Part shown: positions 1 through 7,120 of the stretch, piece by piece | How positions within the stretch are numbered: the stretch's first letter is position 1 | How the letters are laid out: each line of letters begins with the position of its first letter | Source of the DNA: JANYIP01 sp031394045 | GTDB taxonomy: Bacteria; Actinomycetota; Actinomycetes; Prado026 | Length of the DNA stretch: 33,684 nucleotides | Assembly: GCA_031394045.1 (NCBI GenBank) | Contig: JANMWN010000050.1 | Span: forward strand, 1-33,684 | Direction of reading: 5' to 3' | Program-made: the position numbers and the translations under genes | Notes under the pieces: model-generated | Seen by the model: the letters and a program-made list of their open reading frames with translations, nothing else | What the model was told of the DNA's origin: nothing | Database searches by the model: none

Positions 1-2
1 TC

Positions 3-308
3 CTGGACCTGGGCGCCAACCGGCGCACCGCCAGCCGCGCCCAACGCATCGCCCTCGCACTGCGCGACCAACGATGCACCGCACCGTTCTGCGACAAGCC
101 CGCCACCTGGACCGAAGCCCACCACCTGATCCCCTGGCAGGTCAGCCCACGAACCGACCTGGACAACCTGGCCCTGGTCTGCGACGCCCACCACGACCTG
201 CTCCACCACGACGGCTGGACCATCACCCTGGAGAAAGGCAAAGCGATCTGGCACCCACCACCACGACCCGAACCGCTACCCCCTGAACCACCCCACACGC
301 CGCCCTGA
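3..308 (+). CDS. DUF222/HNH endonuclease, 3' end only (5' end outside window)
   Basis: The frame is open from the window edge to TGA at 306-308 and gives the last 101 residues of a DUF222-HNH protein. The visible part has the family's conserved lead-in (LDLGANRRTASRAQR), a zinc-knuckle type C-x4-C pair (CTAPFC), then EAHHLIPW, an Asn in DLDN, and CDAHHDLLHH, which together make the HNH beta-beta-alpha metal finger. A Pro-rich tail ends the protein. Members are predicted nucleases common in many copies in actinobacterial genomes; their biological role is not established. It is convergent with pstB 30 bp away, and I see no strong terminator in the gap. A second copy of the family lies at the other end of the window in the same orientation. 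Confidence 0.85.
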   Translation: MDLGANRRTASRAQRIALALRDQRCTAPFCDKPATWTEAHHLIPWQVSPRTDLDNLALVCDAHHDLLHHDGWTITLEKGKAIWHPPPRPEPLPPEPPHTPP

Positions 309-337
309 CCTGCCAGCTCAATTCTGGCGACGGACGA

Positions 338-1114
338 CTAGCCGAAGCGACCGGTGATGTAGTCCTCGGTCTTCTTCTCGCTCGGGTTGCTGAAGATCTT
401 CTGCGTCGTGTCCATCTCGATCAGCTTGCCCGGCTGGCCGGTTCCCGCGATGTTGAAGAACCCCGTCATGTCGCTGACCCGCGAGGCCTGCTGCATGTTG
501 TGGGTGACGATGACGATCGTGTAGCGCTCCTTGATCTCCTGCATCAGGTCCTCGATGGCGAGGGTGGAGATCGGGTCGAGCGCCGAGCACGGCTCGTCCA
601 TCAGCAGGACCTGCGGCTCCACCGAGATGGCCCGCGCGATGCACAGCCGCTGCTGCTGCCCGCCGGAGAGGCTGGCCCCTGGACGTTCCAGACGGTCCTT
701 GACCTCTTCCCACAGGTTGGCGCCACGCAACGACTTCTCGACGACGATGTCCATCTCGGCCTTCTTGCGCCGCTTCTGCAGCTTCAGGCCGGCGACCACG
801 TTGTCGTACACCGACATCGTTGGGAACGGGTTGGGCTTCTGGAAGACCATGCCGATCGTTCGGCGTACGTTGACCGGGTCGACGTCGGAGCCGTACACGT
901 CCTCGCCGTCTAGCAGCACCTTGCCCTCGACCCGGGCGCCTGGGATGACCTCGTGCATCCGGTTCAGCGTGCGCAGCACCGTGGACTTGCCGCAGCCGGA
1001 CGGGCCGATGAACGCGGTGATGGAGCGTGGTTCGACCGTGAGGCTCACGCCTTCGACGGCGCGGAACGCGCCGTAGTAGACGTTCAGGTCGGACACTTCG
1101 ATCCGCTTGGCCAT
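338..1114 (-). CDS. pstB: Phosphate ABC transporter ATP-binding protein PstB
   Basis: This is the cytoplasmic ATPase of the high-affinity phosphate importer PstSCAB. It couples ATP hydrolysis to phosphate entry through PstA/PstC and also takes part in phosphate signalling. The 258 residues match the family's usual length. Visible motifs are Walker A GPSGCGKST (37-45), the Q-loop Gln at about 92, ABC signature LSGGQQQR (149-156), Walker B LLMDEP (170-175) and switch His 205. A purine-rich site (AAGGAAA) lies 7 bases before the ATG, and the pstA stop is 12 bp upstream. It is last in the pstSCAB operon. The 258-codon length and C-terminal YITGRFG, common in PstB, show that the gene is complete. 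Confidence 0.97.
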   Translation of the reverse strand: MAKRIEVSDLNVYYGAFRAVEGVSLTVEPRSITAFIGPSGCGKSTVLRTLNRMHEVIPGARVEGKVLLDGEDVYGSDVDPVNVRRTIGMVFQKPNPFPTMSVYDNVVAGLKLQKRRKKAEMDIVVEKSLRGANLWEEVKDRLERPGASLSGGQQQRLCIARAISVEPQVLLMDEPCSALDPISTLAIEDLMQEIKERYTIVIVTHNMQQASRVSDMTGFFNIAGTGQPGKLIEMDTTQKIFSNPSEKKTEDYITGRFG

Positions 1115-1126
1115 GGTGCGGTTTCC

Positions 1127-2185
1127 TTACTTGACTCGGTTGAAGCGGGCGAGCAGCCGGGCAGCCACGTTGAGCAGGACCACGAGCAGGATCAGCGTGA
1201 GCGCGCCGGCCCAAGCCCGGTCGATCGACGCGTCGTTACCGGTGCCGATCTGGTCCCAGATGAACGTGGGGATCGCCGCCTGCGGGTCCGAGAAGGGGTT
1301 CGTGTTGATCGACTGAGACAGGAACGTGGTCAGCAGCAGGGGGGCGGTCTCGCCAGTCACCCGGGCGATGGCGAGCATGGCCCCTGTCACGATGCCGGTC
1401 AGCGCGGTGGGCATCACGATCTTCAGGATCGTGATGTATTTCGGCACTCCGAGGGCGAACGCCGACTCGCGCAGCTCGTTGGGCACGAGCCGGAGCATCT
1501 CCTCGGTCGACCGCACCATGATCGGGATCATCAGGATGGTCAAGGCCAAGGACGCGGCGAACCCGGACCGCTCGAAGCCGAGCGTCAGCACGAACGCGGT
1601 GTAGACGAACAGGCCGGCCACGATCGAGGGGACGCCGGTCATCACGTCGATGAAGAAGCTGATCGAGCGGGCGAGCCGGCCGCGGGCGCCGTACTCCACC
1701 AGGTAGATCGCGACCAGGATGCCGATCGGGACGCCGATCATTGCCGCGATCCCGACCTGCTGGATGGTTCCGATCATGGCGTGGTAGATGCCGCCGCCGG
1801 GCTTGCTGGTGTTGATGTTGCGCATCGAGTGGGTCAGGAATCCGATGTCGAGCACCTTCAGGCCCTTGACCACGACGGTGCCCAGGATCAGTACCAGCGG
1901 GGTCGCGGCGAGCAGGAACGAGCTGTAGATCAGGGTGGTCGCGAGCCGATCCTTGGCGTGCCGGCGTCCCTCGACCTTGAAGCTCCACCAGGTCTGCAGC
2001 ACGACGAACAGGAGCACCGAGACCACCGCGATACCGGCTGTCCCGGCGAGCCCGGTGAACGTGGTGAGCAGGAGGGCCAGGCCGACCGCGGCCACCGCAG
2101 CGACCCAAGGCGCCCATCGGGGCAGCGTCGCCCCGGCCAGCTGCTCGCTCAGCGAGAGGCCGCTCGCGTCGGTCGCCGTCGCCAT
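1127..2185 (-). CDS. pstA: Phosphate ABC transporter permease PstA
   Basis: This is one of the two membrane permeases of the Pst phosphate importer. About 352 residues: an extended N-terminus with two closely spaced hydrophobic segments (about residues 30-75), then the usual PstA core with a long periplasmic loop and a six-helix permease domain. The cytoplasmic coupling loop carries the EAA-type sequence ELRESAFALGVPKY. The start is set by translational coupling: the pstC stop TGA and this ATG share one base (TGATG). The frame stays open about 45 codons further upstream, but that extension is Arg/His-rich and out of character, so I reject it. The extra N-terminal helices are longer than in E. 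coli PstA but usual in actinobacterial proteins. Confidence 0.95.
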   Translation of the reverse strand: MATATDASGLSLSEQLAGATLPRWAPWVAAVAAVGLALLLTTFTGLAGTAGIAVVSVLLFVVLQTWWSFKVEGRRHAKDRLATTLIYSSFLLAATPLVLILGTVVVKGLKVLDIGFLTHSMRNINTSKPGGGIYHAMIGTIQQVGIAAMIGVPIGILVAIYLVEYGARGRLARSISFFIDVMTGVPSIVAGLFVYTAFVLTLGFERSGFAASLALTILMIPIMVRSTEEMLRLVPNELRESAFALGVPKYITILKIVMPTALTGIVTGAMLAIARVTGETAPLLLTTFLSQSINTNPFSDPQAAIPTFIWDQIGTGNDASIDRAWAGALTLILLVVLLNVAARLLARFNRVK

Positions 2186-3177
2186 CAGTTGGCTCCGGAG
2201 AACTCGCGGCGGCGCTCGATGATGATCCGCGCCGCCATGTTCACCAGCAGGGTGATGATGAACAGGACCAGGCCCGAGGCGATCAGGGCACCGAGTCCGA
2301 TCGTGCCGGCGTCCCCCCACTTCAGCGCGATGTTCGAGGCGAACGTGGTGCCGCCCGGGTCAGAGATGTGCCAGCTGATCCGGAACGCCGGAGAGATCAG
2401 CAGCGCGACGGCGATGGTCTCGCCGAGGGCCCGGCCAAGGCCCAGCATCGCGGCGCTGATCATGCCAGGGCGACCGAAGGGGAAGATCGCGGTGCGCACC
2501 ATCTCCCAGCGGGTCGCGCCGAGAGCGAGCGCGGCCTCGATGTGAGCACGGGGGACCTGGTTGAAGACCTCGCGGCTGATCGCGGAGACCGTCGGCAGGA
2601 TCATGATCGCCAGGACGATCGAGGCGATGGCCAGCGAGCGCGTGTACAGCCCTGTCGTGTTGCGGAACAGCGGGATGAAGCCGAGGTGGTCGTTGAGCCA
2701 CTGCATCAGCCCGATGCTGTGCGGCATCAGGAACTGCAGGCCCCACAACCCGAAGATGATCGAGGGCACGGCGGCCAGCAGGTCGACGATGTAGCCGAGC
2801 AGGGTCGCCAGCCGGCGCGGGGCGTAGTGCGAGATGAACAGCGCGATCCCGAAGCCGACGGGGACGGCGAGGGTCATCGCGATGACCGACGAGATGATCG
2901 TGCCGAAGGCCAGGGCCGCGATCCCGAAGGCGGCCGCCCCTGTGGTGTCCGGCGACCAGTCCTGCGTGGTGAAGAAGTTGACGGTGTTGGCGCGCAGCGC
3001 CGGGGCCGCCTTCCAGACCAGGAAGAGCGCGATCGCGGCCATGATGACCAGGACGAGGACGCCCGCTCCGGCCGAGAGCCGCCGGAACCACTTGTCGCCG
3101 GCCCGGACTGAGTCCCCACGGATGGCCGACGCCACAGGCACGGTGGGTACCGGCTCCAGCAGGGGCGTGGCGCTCAT
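2185..3177 (-). CDS. pstC: Phosphate ABC transporter permease PstC
   Basis: This is the partner permease of PstA in the phosphate importer. The 330 residues start with a short Pro/Val-rich cytoplasmic segment, then a transmembrane helix (GAGVLVLVIMAAIALFLVW) and a periplasmic loop holding the family's TTQDWSPD. Five or so further helices follow, and the coupling loop contains HIEAALALGATRWEMV. The ATG is preceded by a strong AGGAGAGG site. The stop overlaps the pstA start by one base. Between this gene and pstS there are 144 bp with a strong hairpin, so pstCAB is probably expressed at a lower level than pstS. Confidence 0.95.
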   Translation of the reverse strand: MSATPLLEPVPTVPVASAIRGDSVRAGDKWFRRLSAGAGVLVLVIMAAIALFLVWKAAPALRANTVNFFTTQDWSPDTTGAAAFGIAALAFGTIISSVIAMTLAVPVGFGIALFISHYAPRRLATLLGYIVDLLAAVPSIIFGLWGLQFLMPHSIGLMQWLNDHLGFIPLFRNTTGLYTRSLAIASIVLAIMILPTVSAISREVFNQVPRAHIEAALALGATRWEMVRTAIFPFGRPGMISAAMLGLGRALGETIAVALLISPAFRISWHISDPGGTTFASNIALKWGDAGTIGLGALIASGLVLFIITLLVNMAARIIIERRREFSGAN

Positions 3178-3223
3178 GAGGTCATCCTCTCCTGCTCGGC
3201 CTCGGTGGGTGGTTCACGTCATT

Positions 3224-3283
3224 GAAACCAGAAAAGCAGATATGGCGACCCCGTCGGGCTCGAAGGCTCGACGGGGTCGCCAT
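3224..3283 (-). terminator. Hairpin with T-rich tail between pstS and pstC (attenuator or mRNA 3' stabiliser)
   Basis: Bases 3242-3256 and 3269-3283 are perfect 15-base reverse complements (arm ATGGCGACCCCGTCG) separated by a 12-base loop. Reading the minus strand, which is the direction of pst transcription, the stem is followed by ATCTGCTTTTCTGGTTTC, a T-rich run that is rare in this GC-rich DNA. This is the layout of an intrinsic terminator, but it sits inside an operon. It therefore most likely ends part of the transcripts after pstS or protects the pstS mRNA 3' end. Binding-protein genes of ABC importers are often made in excess this way. Confidence 0.8.
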
Positions 3284-3321
3284 GGCTCATCTGTCCGTGC
3301 TGATGGTGATGGCCGCGGTCG

Positions 3322-4422
3322 CTAGGAGATCGCCGCGACGGAGGCCCGGACCTTTGTGACCAGGCTGGCCGGCAGCGGGGCGTACCCGAGCGACGTGAGC
3401 TTGGCCTGACCCGACTCGCTGGCGGTGTAGGTCAGGAACGACTTGGTCAGGTCCAGGTCGGTCGACGAGAGACCCTTCTCGCAGGTGATCTCGTAGGTCA
3501 CCAGGACGATGGGGTAGGCCCCGGCCGTCTTGGTGGTGTAGTCCAGGCTCAGCGTCAGGTCGTTGCCCGTGCCCTTGATCGTGGCGGCCTCGAGCGCCTT
3601 GCCGGCGCTCTCGGGGGACAGGGTGACCGGGCCCCCGCCGTTGTCGATCTGAGCGACACCCAGGCCACCGCCCGTGGTGAACGAGAACTCGACGTACCCG
3701 ATCGAGTCTTCCTGACCCTTGAGCGCGGCGGCGACACCGTCCGAGCCCTTGGCGCCCTGTCCGGACGTGACCTCCTTCGGCCAGTCCTTGGCGTGCGCGA
3801 AGGTCCAGTCGGACGCTGCCGCGGCACCGAGGTACTTGGTGAAGTTGTCGGTCGTGCCCGAGGAGTCCGAACGGTGGAAGGCCGCGATGGTCGCGTCCGG
3901 CAGCGAGGCGCCGGAGTTGAGGCGGGCGATCGCCGCGTCGTTCCACTTGGTGATCTTGCCGGCGAAGATCTGGGCGGTCACGCTCGGCGTCAGGACCAGC
4001 TTGTCGAGCCCCTTGACGTTGTAGGCGACCGCGATCGGGCCGACCACCATGGGGATGTCGATCGCCTTGCCGGCGGCGCAGCGGGCGTCAGCCTTGGGCT
4101 GCTCCTCGGCCTTGAGCGCGGAGTCCGAACCGGCGAAGGCGGTCTGGTTGTTGATGAAGTCCTGGACGCCCTGGCCGGAGCCGGTGGGCGAGTAGTTGAT
4201 CGTCGACCCCGAGCACGTGGTCTGGTAGTCGGTGACCCACTGGGTCATGGCGTTCTTCTGCGCCGACGAGCCCGACGCCTTGATGCTGCCGGTCTTGCAG
4301 TCGATGCTGGAGCCGCCATTCGTCGGTGAGGTGCCGGAGTTGTTGTCCGAGCCGCACGCCGCGAGGGCTAGTGCGCCGACCATGGCGACGCCGGCCAGAC
4401 GTCCGAAGCGGGTGATGTTCAC
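3322..4422 (-). CDS. pstS: Phosphate-binding lipoprotein PstS
   Basis: This is the extracellular phosphate receptor of the Pst importer. The 366 residues begin with a lipoprotein signal peptide: a short Arg-containing n-region, hydrophobic core and lipobox LAAC, so Cys23 should be lipidated. A Ser/Thr/Asn/Gly-rich linker follows. Phosphate-binding family signatures include SSAQKNAMTQW near the N-terminus, GSGQGVQDF, and HRSDSSGTTDNFTKYL in the middle. The start codon is GTG, with an AGGAGG site about 9 bases upstream. A PHO box lies about 85 bp upstream, so phosphate-starvation control is expected. It is first in pstSCAB and separated from pstC by a hairpin. Confidence 0.96.
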   Translation of the reverse strand: MNITRFGRLAGVAMVGALALAACGSDNNSGTSPTNGGSSIDCKTGSIKASGSSAQKNAMTQWVTDYQTTCSGSTINYSPTGSGQGVQDFINNQTAFAGSDSALKAEEQPKADARCAAGKAIDIPMVVGPIAVAYNVKGLDKLVLTPSVTAQIFAGKITKWNDAAIARLNSGASLPDATIAAFHRSDSSGTTDNFTKYLGAAAASDWTFAHAKDWPKEVTSGQGAKGSDGVAAALKGQEDSIGYVEFSFTTGGGLGVAQIDNGGGPVTLSPESAGKALEAATIKGTGNDLTLSLDYTTKTAGAYPIVLVTYEITCEKGLSSTDLDLTKSFLTYTASESGQAKLTSLGYAPLPASLVTKVRASVAAIS

Positions 4423-4507
4423 CGGGAGAGTCCTCCTGTTGGGGGCTGCACGTCGTACTTGACGCTTGGGACGTTAGGCAGTCCAGATGACCTGTTGCCC
4501 CGGTCTT

Positions 4508-4525
4508 GGTGAACGGAAGGTGAAC
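4508..4525 (-). promoter_or_regulatory. PHO box (PhoP-binding direct repeat) upstream of pstS
   Basis: On the minus strand the sequence reads GTTCACCTTCCGTTCACC: two perfect GTTCACC units spaced 11 bases apart, the actinobacterial PhoP PHO-box pattern. It ends about 85 bp before the pstS GTG. I cannot assign a confident -10 or -35, which fits an activator-dependent promoter. The 177-bp gap at 4423-4599 holds this box and the pstS ribosome-binding site, and I see nothing else in it. Confidence 0.85.
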
Positions 4526-4599
4526 GGCGCAACGCGGAATGGCGACGCGCGTCGGCACGAGCGGCATCCGGCGGATGAACGAGTCCGGCCGGACGGGCG

Positions 4600-5526
4600 C
4601 TAGGGCCGGTGCCGCTCGACCGCGACGACGACGGGCTCTGAGCCTGAGAGGTCGCGGTGCAGCACCAGGAACGCGCCCGGCCCGAGCGGGCTGGGCCGGC
4701 GTCCCTTCCAGTGCCGCAGCAGCTCGCCGAGCAGGTCGGGCAGCACCGGGCGGTGGCTGCAGACCGCGAGCGGGGCCGGGTCCGCGAGCAGCCGCTCGGC
4801 ATAGCGACGGGTCGCCCGCGGCTCCTCGTCGTGCTCCTCCTCGGACAGCCGTGGCTCGTCGACGACCTCCATCTCGCGCGCCCTGGCGTACGGCAGGACG
4901 GTGTCCCGGCAGCGGGTCGCGTCCGAGCTGATCAGCGTCGTGATCCCGAAGGCGCCGAGCATGGGCACCAGCCGCCTGGCCTGGGCGATGCCACGCGCCT
5001 CGAGCGGCCGGGCGTGGTCGACGGTGCCGGCCCAGGCGGCCCGCTTGACCGCCTTGCCGTGCCGGAGCAGGACCAGCGGGGTGGTCTCGGGAGGCCCTTG
5101 CGCCACCCGCTCGACCAGGCCGGCGTCGTGCGGGTACGACAGCCGCTCGCGGGCCTGGTCGTAGGGCAGCCACGCGAGGTCGTCGATCTCCTCGCCGGGC
5201 TCGAAGCCGGCCAGGTCGTCGGCGGACCGGTCGGTACGAGCGGTCCAGTACCGCACCTGTTTGGGCTCGCCGTCGACGAGGTACCGAAGAGTCGGCAGTG
5301 GGCAGCCGAGCGCGATCTGGTGCCCGGTCTCCTCGCCCACCTCGCGGACCGCGGCCGCGACCCAGCTCTCGCCGCGCTCGAGCTTGCCCTTGGGCAGGCT
5401 CCAGTCCTTGCGCAGGGGCCGATGAACCACGGCGTACTCGCGCTCGTCGCCGCTCGCGCCCGACGGGCCGGGTCGCCAGAGGACGGCGCCGGCTGCACGG
5501 ATCTCCCTGGCCTTGGAGGTGGCCAT
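4600..5526 (-). CDS. mutT1: MutT1-like Nudix hydrolase fused to a histidine phosphatase
   Basis: This is a two-domain protein of 308 residues. The N-terminal Nudix domain has a complete Nudix box at 47-69 (G-x5-E-x7-REVGEETGH), which binds metal and cleaves nucleoside diphosphate-X substrates. The C-terminal histidine phosphatase domain starts at LLRHGKA, with catalytic His156, and has a second His at 258 (SHRP). The same fusion is known as MutT1 in mycobacteria, where it acts on 8-oxo-dGTP and on dinucleoside polyphosphates. From memory, mutT1 is also next to ppk in M. tuberculosis. The ATG is 7 bp after the CYTH-CHAD stop, so it should be co-transcribed with ppk. The substrate here is not shown by sequence. 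Confidence 0.88.
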   Translation of the reverse strand: MATSKAREIRAAGAVLWRPGPSGASGDEREYAVVHRPLRKDWSLPKGKLERGESWVAAAVREVGEETGHQIALGCPLPTLRYLVDGEPKQVRYWTARTDRSADDLAGFEPGEEIDDLAWLPYDQARERLSYPHDAGLVERVAQGPPETTPLVLLRHGKAVKRAAWAGTVDHARPLEARGIAQARRLVPMLGAFGITTLISSDATRCRDTVLPYARAREMEVVDEPRLSEEEHDEEPRATRRYAERLLADPAPLAVCSHRPVLPDLLGELLRHWKGRRPSPLGPGAFLVLHRDLSGSEPVVVAVERHRP

Positions 5527-5533
5527 CTCCGGA

Positions 5534-7120
5534 CTACCGCCCGTGCCCGAGCCCGAGCCAGGCCCGGTGCCGGCGCTGGGAGACCTCGGGCCACACCAGG
5601 GCGAACTCGTGGCGGGTGGCCGTCACCGCCGCGCGTTCCGCCTCGTGCAGCAGGCCGAAGACGAAACCGGTGGTGCCAGTGACGCGGCGGCCGCTGGCGA
5701 GGCGTCGGGTCGTGTCTGCAGCGATGACGGCGTCCTGGTGCTCGCCGAGCAGCTCCGTGACGCGCTCGAGGTTCCTGGCGAAGGTCTTGGCCTCGGCGCC
5801 GAACACCGGGACCAGCGCCTCGGCGGCGTACCGGGCCCGCTTGCCCGCGATGCGTACCTCGTGCCAGCTGTCGTCGGACCCGTCCTGCTCGAGCCGGTCC
5901 GCGTCCCGGGCCAGCTGGTGCCAGGCCTTCTTGACCAGCGGCGGCAGGGCCACGTCGCAGGGTGCATCGGCCGCGGGGGTGAGCCGGGGCGCGTTCGAGG
6001 CCGCGACCAGGGCGCCGAGCAGGGCCAGGTAGCGCGGCGAGGTCATGGCGTCGTCGACCTCGGCCCTGGCCCGCGCGCGCTCGTCGTCGAAGGCTCGGCG
6101 TACGACGGACATGGCGGCGGCGACGTCCCGCGTGTCGGTGCGGTCCACGCCCGCGGTTCCCTCGCCACCTGCGCCCGACGCGACGGCGGGCAGGGCAGCC
6201 AGGTCGCGCAGCAGCCGCTCCTCCTGGACCTCGCGATCGCGTACCTCGCCCAGCTCGGCCGCGATCCAAGCCAGCTCGGTGCGCAGGCCGTCGGCCCACT
6301 CGCGCTCGATCAGCGACCCGAACACCTTGAGCCCGCTACGCAGCCGCCTGGCTGCTACCCGCAGCTGGTGCACGCCGTCGGGCAGGTCGCGGCGGACGCG
6401 GGTGTCCTGGGCCAGGAAAGCGCGCGTGTGCCGGGCCAGGTGGGCCTGCAGCGCGGCCCCGGCCGGGTCGCCGAGGCTAACCCGGCCAGGCGGTGGCACG
6501 TCGGGTGGCGCCGAGGCGGCCGGCCCAAGAGCGCGGACGGCCTTCGACGGCAGCCCGCCCTCGATCGCACCGGAGGCGACGAGCAGGTCGACCACCGCGT
6601 CGAGCTCGGCCTGAGTACCGTCGCGGGTCTCGACCTCGAGCTCGCGGAACCGCCCAGCGACGTGGCTGCCGTCGAGCACCGAGACCGAGTCGTCGGTCAG
6701 CTCGGCGATGATCCGCCCGTCCTCGGCCATCAGCTCGTAGGGCGAGCGGTCGGTACGCAGCGTGGCCACCGCCTCGACGGCGAGCCCACGGGTGAGGCCG
6801 AGAACCAGGCGCAGCAAGGGTTCTGGGGGAGTCTGCGCGTCATCGAGTGGCAGCCGGATCTCGTCGCGCGCACCGCGCGCACCGTCGTCGGACGGCAGCT
6901 TCAGGTGCCAGCCGTCGTCGCCGCCGCCCTCGCGTCGCCGCAACGTCGCCCCTCCGCGGGCCAGCCGCAGGTCCCCGGTGTCGTAGTAGGTCGCGACGAG
7001 GGTGAGCGCCTCCTGCGGGAACGACCCGGCACACGCGGCGGTGAGGTCGGGCAGGCGGTACAGCGCGTGGACGCGCAGCTTGCGCTCGACCTCGCGGACC
7101 GTCTCGGGCGCTGCCGTCAC
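5534..7120 (-). CDS. CYTH and CHAD domain protein (polyphosphate-associated)
   Basis: The 528 residues hold an N-terminal CYTH domain (about 1-205) with the ExExK signature at E10, E12 and K14 (REVERKLRV), a fold that handles triphosphate-type substrates in a tunnel. A linker leads to a CHAD helical domain (about 225-528) with basic repeats such as VHQLRVAARRLRSGLKVF and WHEVRIAGKRARYAAEAL, the His/Arg/Lys surfaces that bind polyphosphate. It starts with GTG, and its GTGA overlaps the ppk stop by 4 bp, which is strong coupling. Together with ppk this suggests a polyphosphate-handling unit, either a phosphatase acting on inorganic triphosphate or a granule-targeting protein. Which one is inference. 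Confidence 0.92.
   Translation of the reverse strand: MTAAPETVREVERKLRVHALYRLPDLTAACAGSFPQEALTLVATYYDTGDLRLARGGATLRRREGGGDDGWHLKLPSDDGARGARDEIRLPLDDAQTPPEPLLRLVLGLTRGLAVEAVATLRTDRSPYELMAEDGRIIAELTDDSVSVLDGSHVAGRFRELEVETRDGTQAELDAVVDLLVASGAIEGGLPSKAVRALGPAASAPPDVPPPGRVSLGDPAGAALQAHLARHTRAFLAQDTRVRRDLPDGVHQLRVAARRLRSGLKVFGSLIEREWADGLRTELAWIAAELGEVRDREVQEERLLRDLAALPAVASGAGGEGTAGVDRTDTRDVAAAMSVVRRAFDDERARARAEVDDAMTSPRYLALLGALVAASNAPRLTPAADAPCDVALPPLVKKAWHQLARDADRLEQDGSDDSWHEVRIAGKRARYAAEALVPVFGAEAKTFARNLERVTELLGEHQDAVIAADTTRRLASGRRVTGTTGFVFGLLHEAERAAVTATRHEFALVWPEVSQRRHRAWLGLGHGR

Noticed and set aside
2186..2320. Longer start for pstA
   Set aside because: The extension is His/Arg-rich and overlaps pstC. 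The TGATG coupling at 2185 gives a normal PstA.
953..2545. 530-codon plus-strand open frame opposite pstB-pstA-pstC
   Set aside because: It is antisense to three coupled transporter genes and rich in Arg, Gly and Asp without family motifs.
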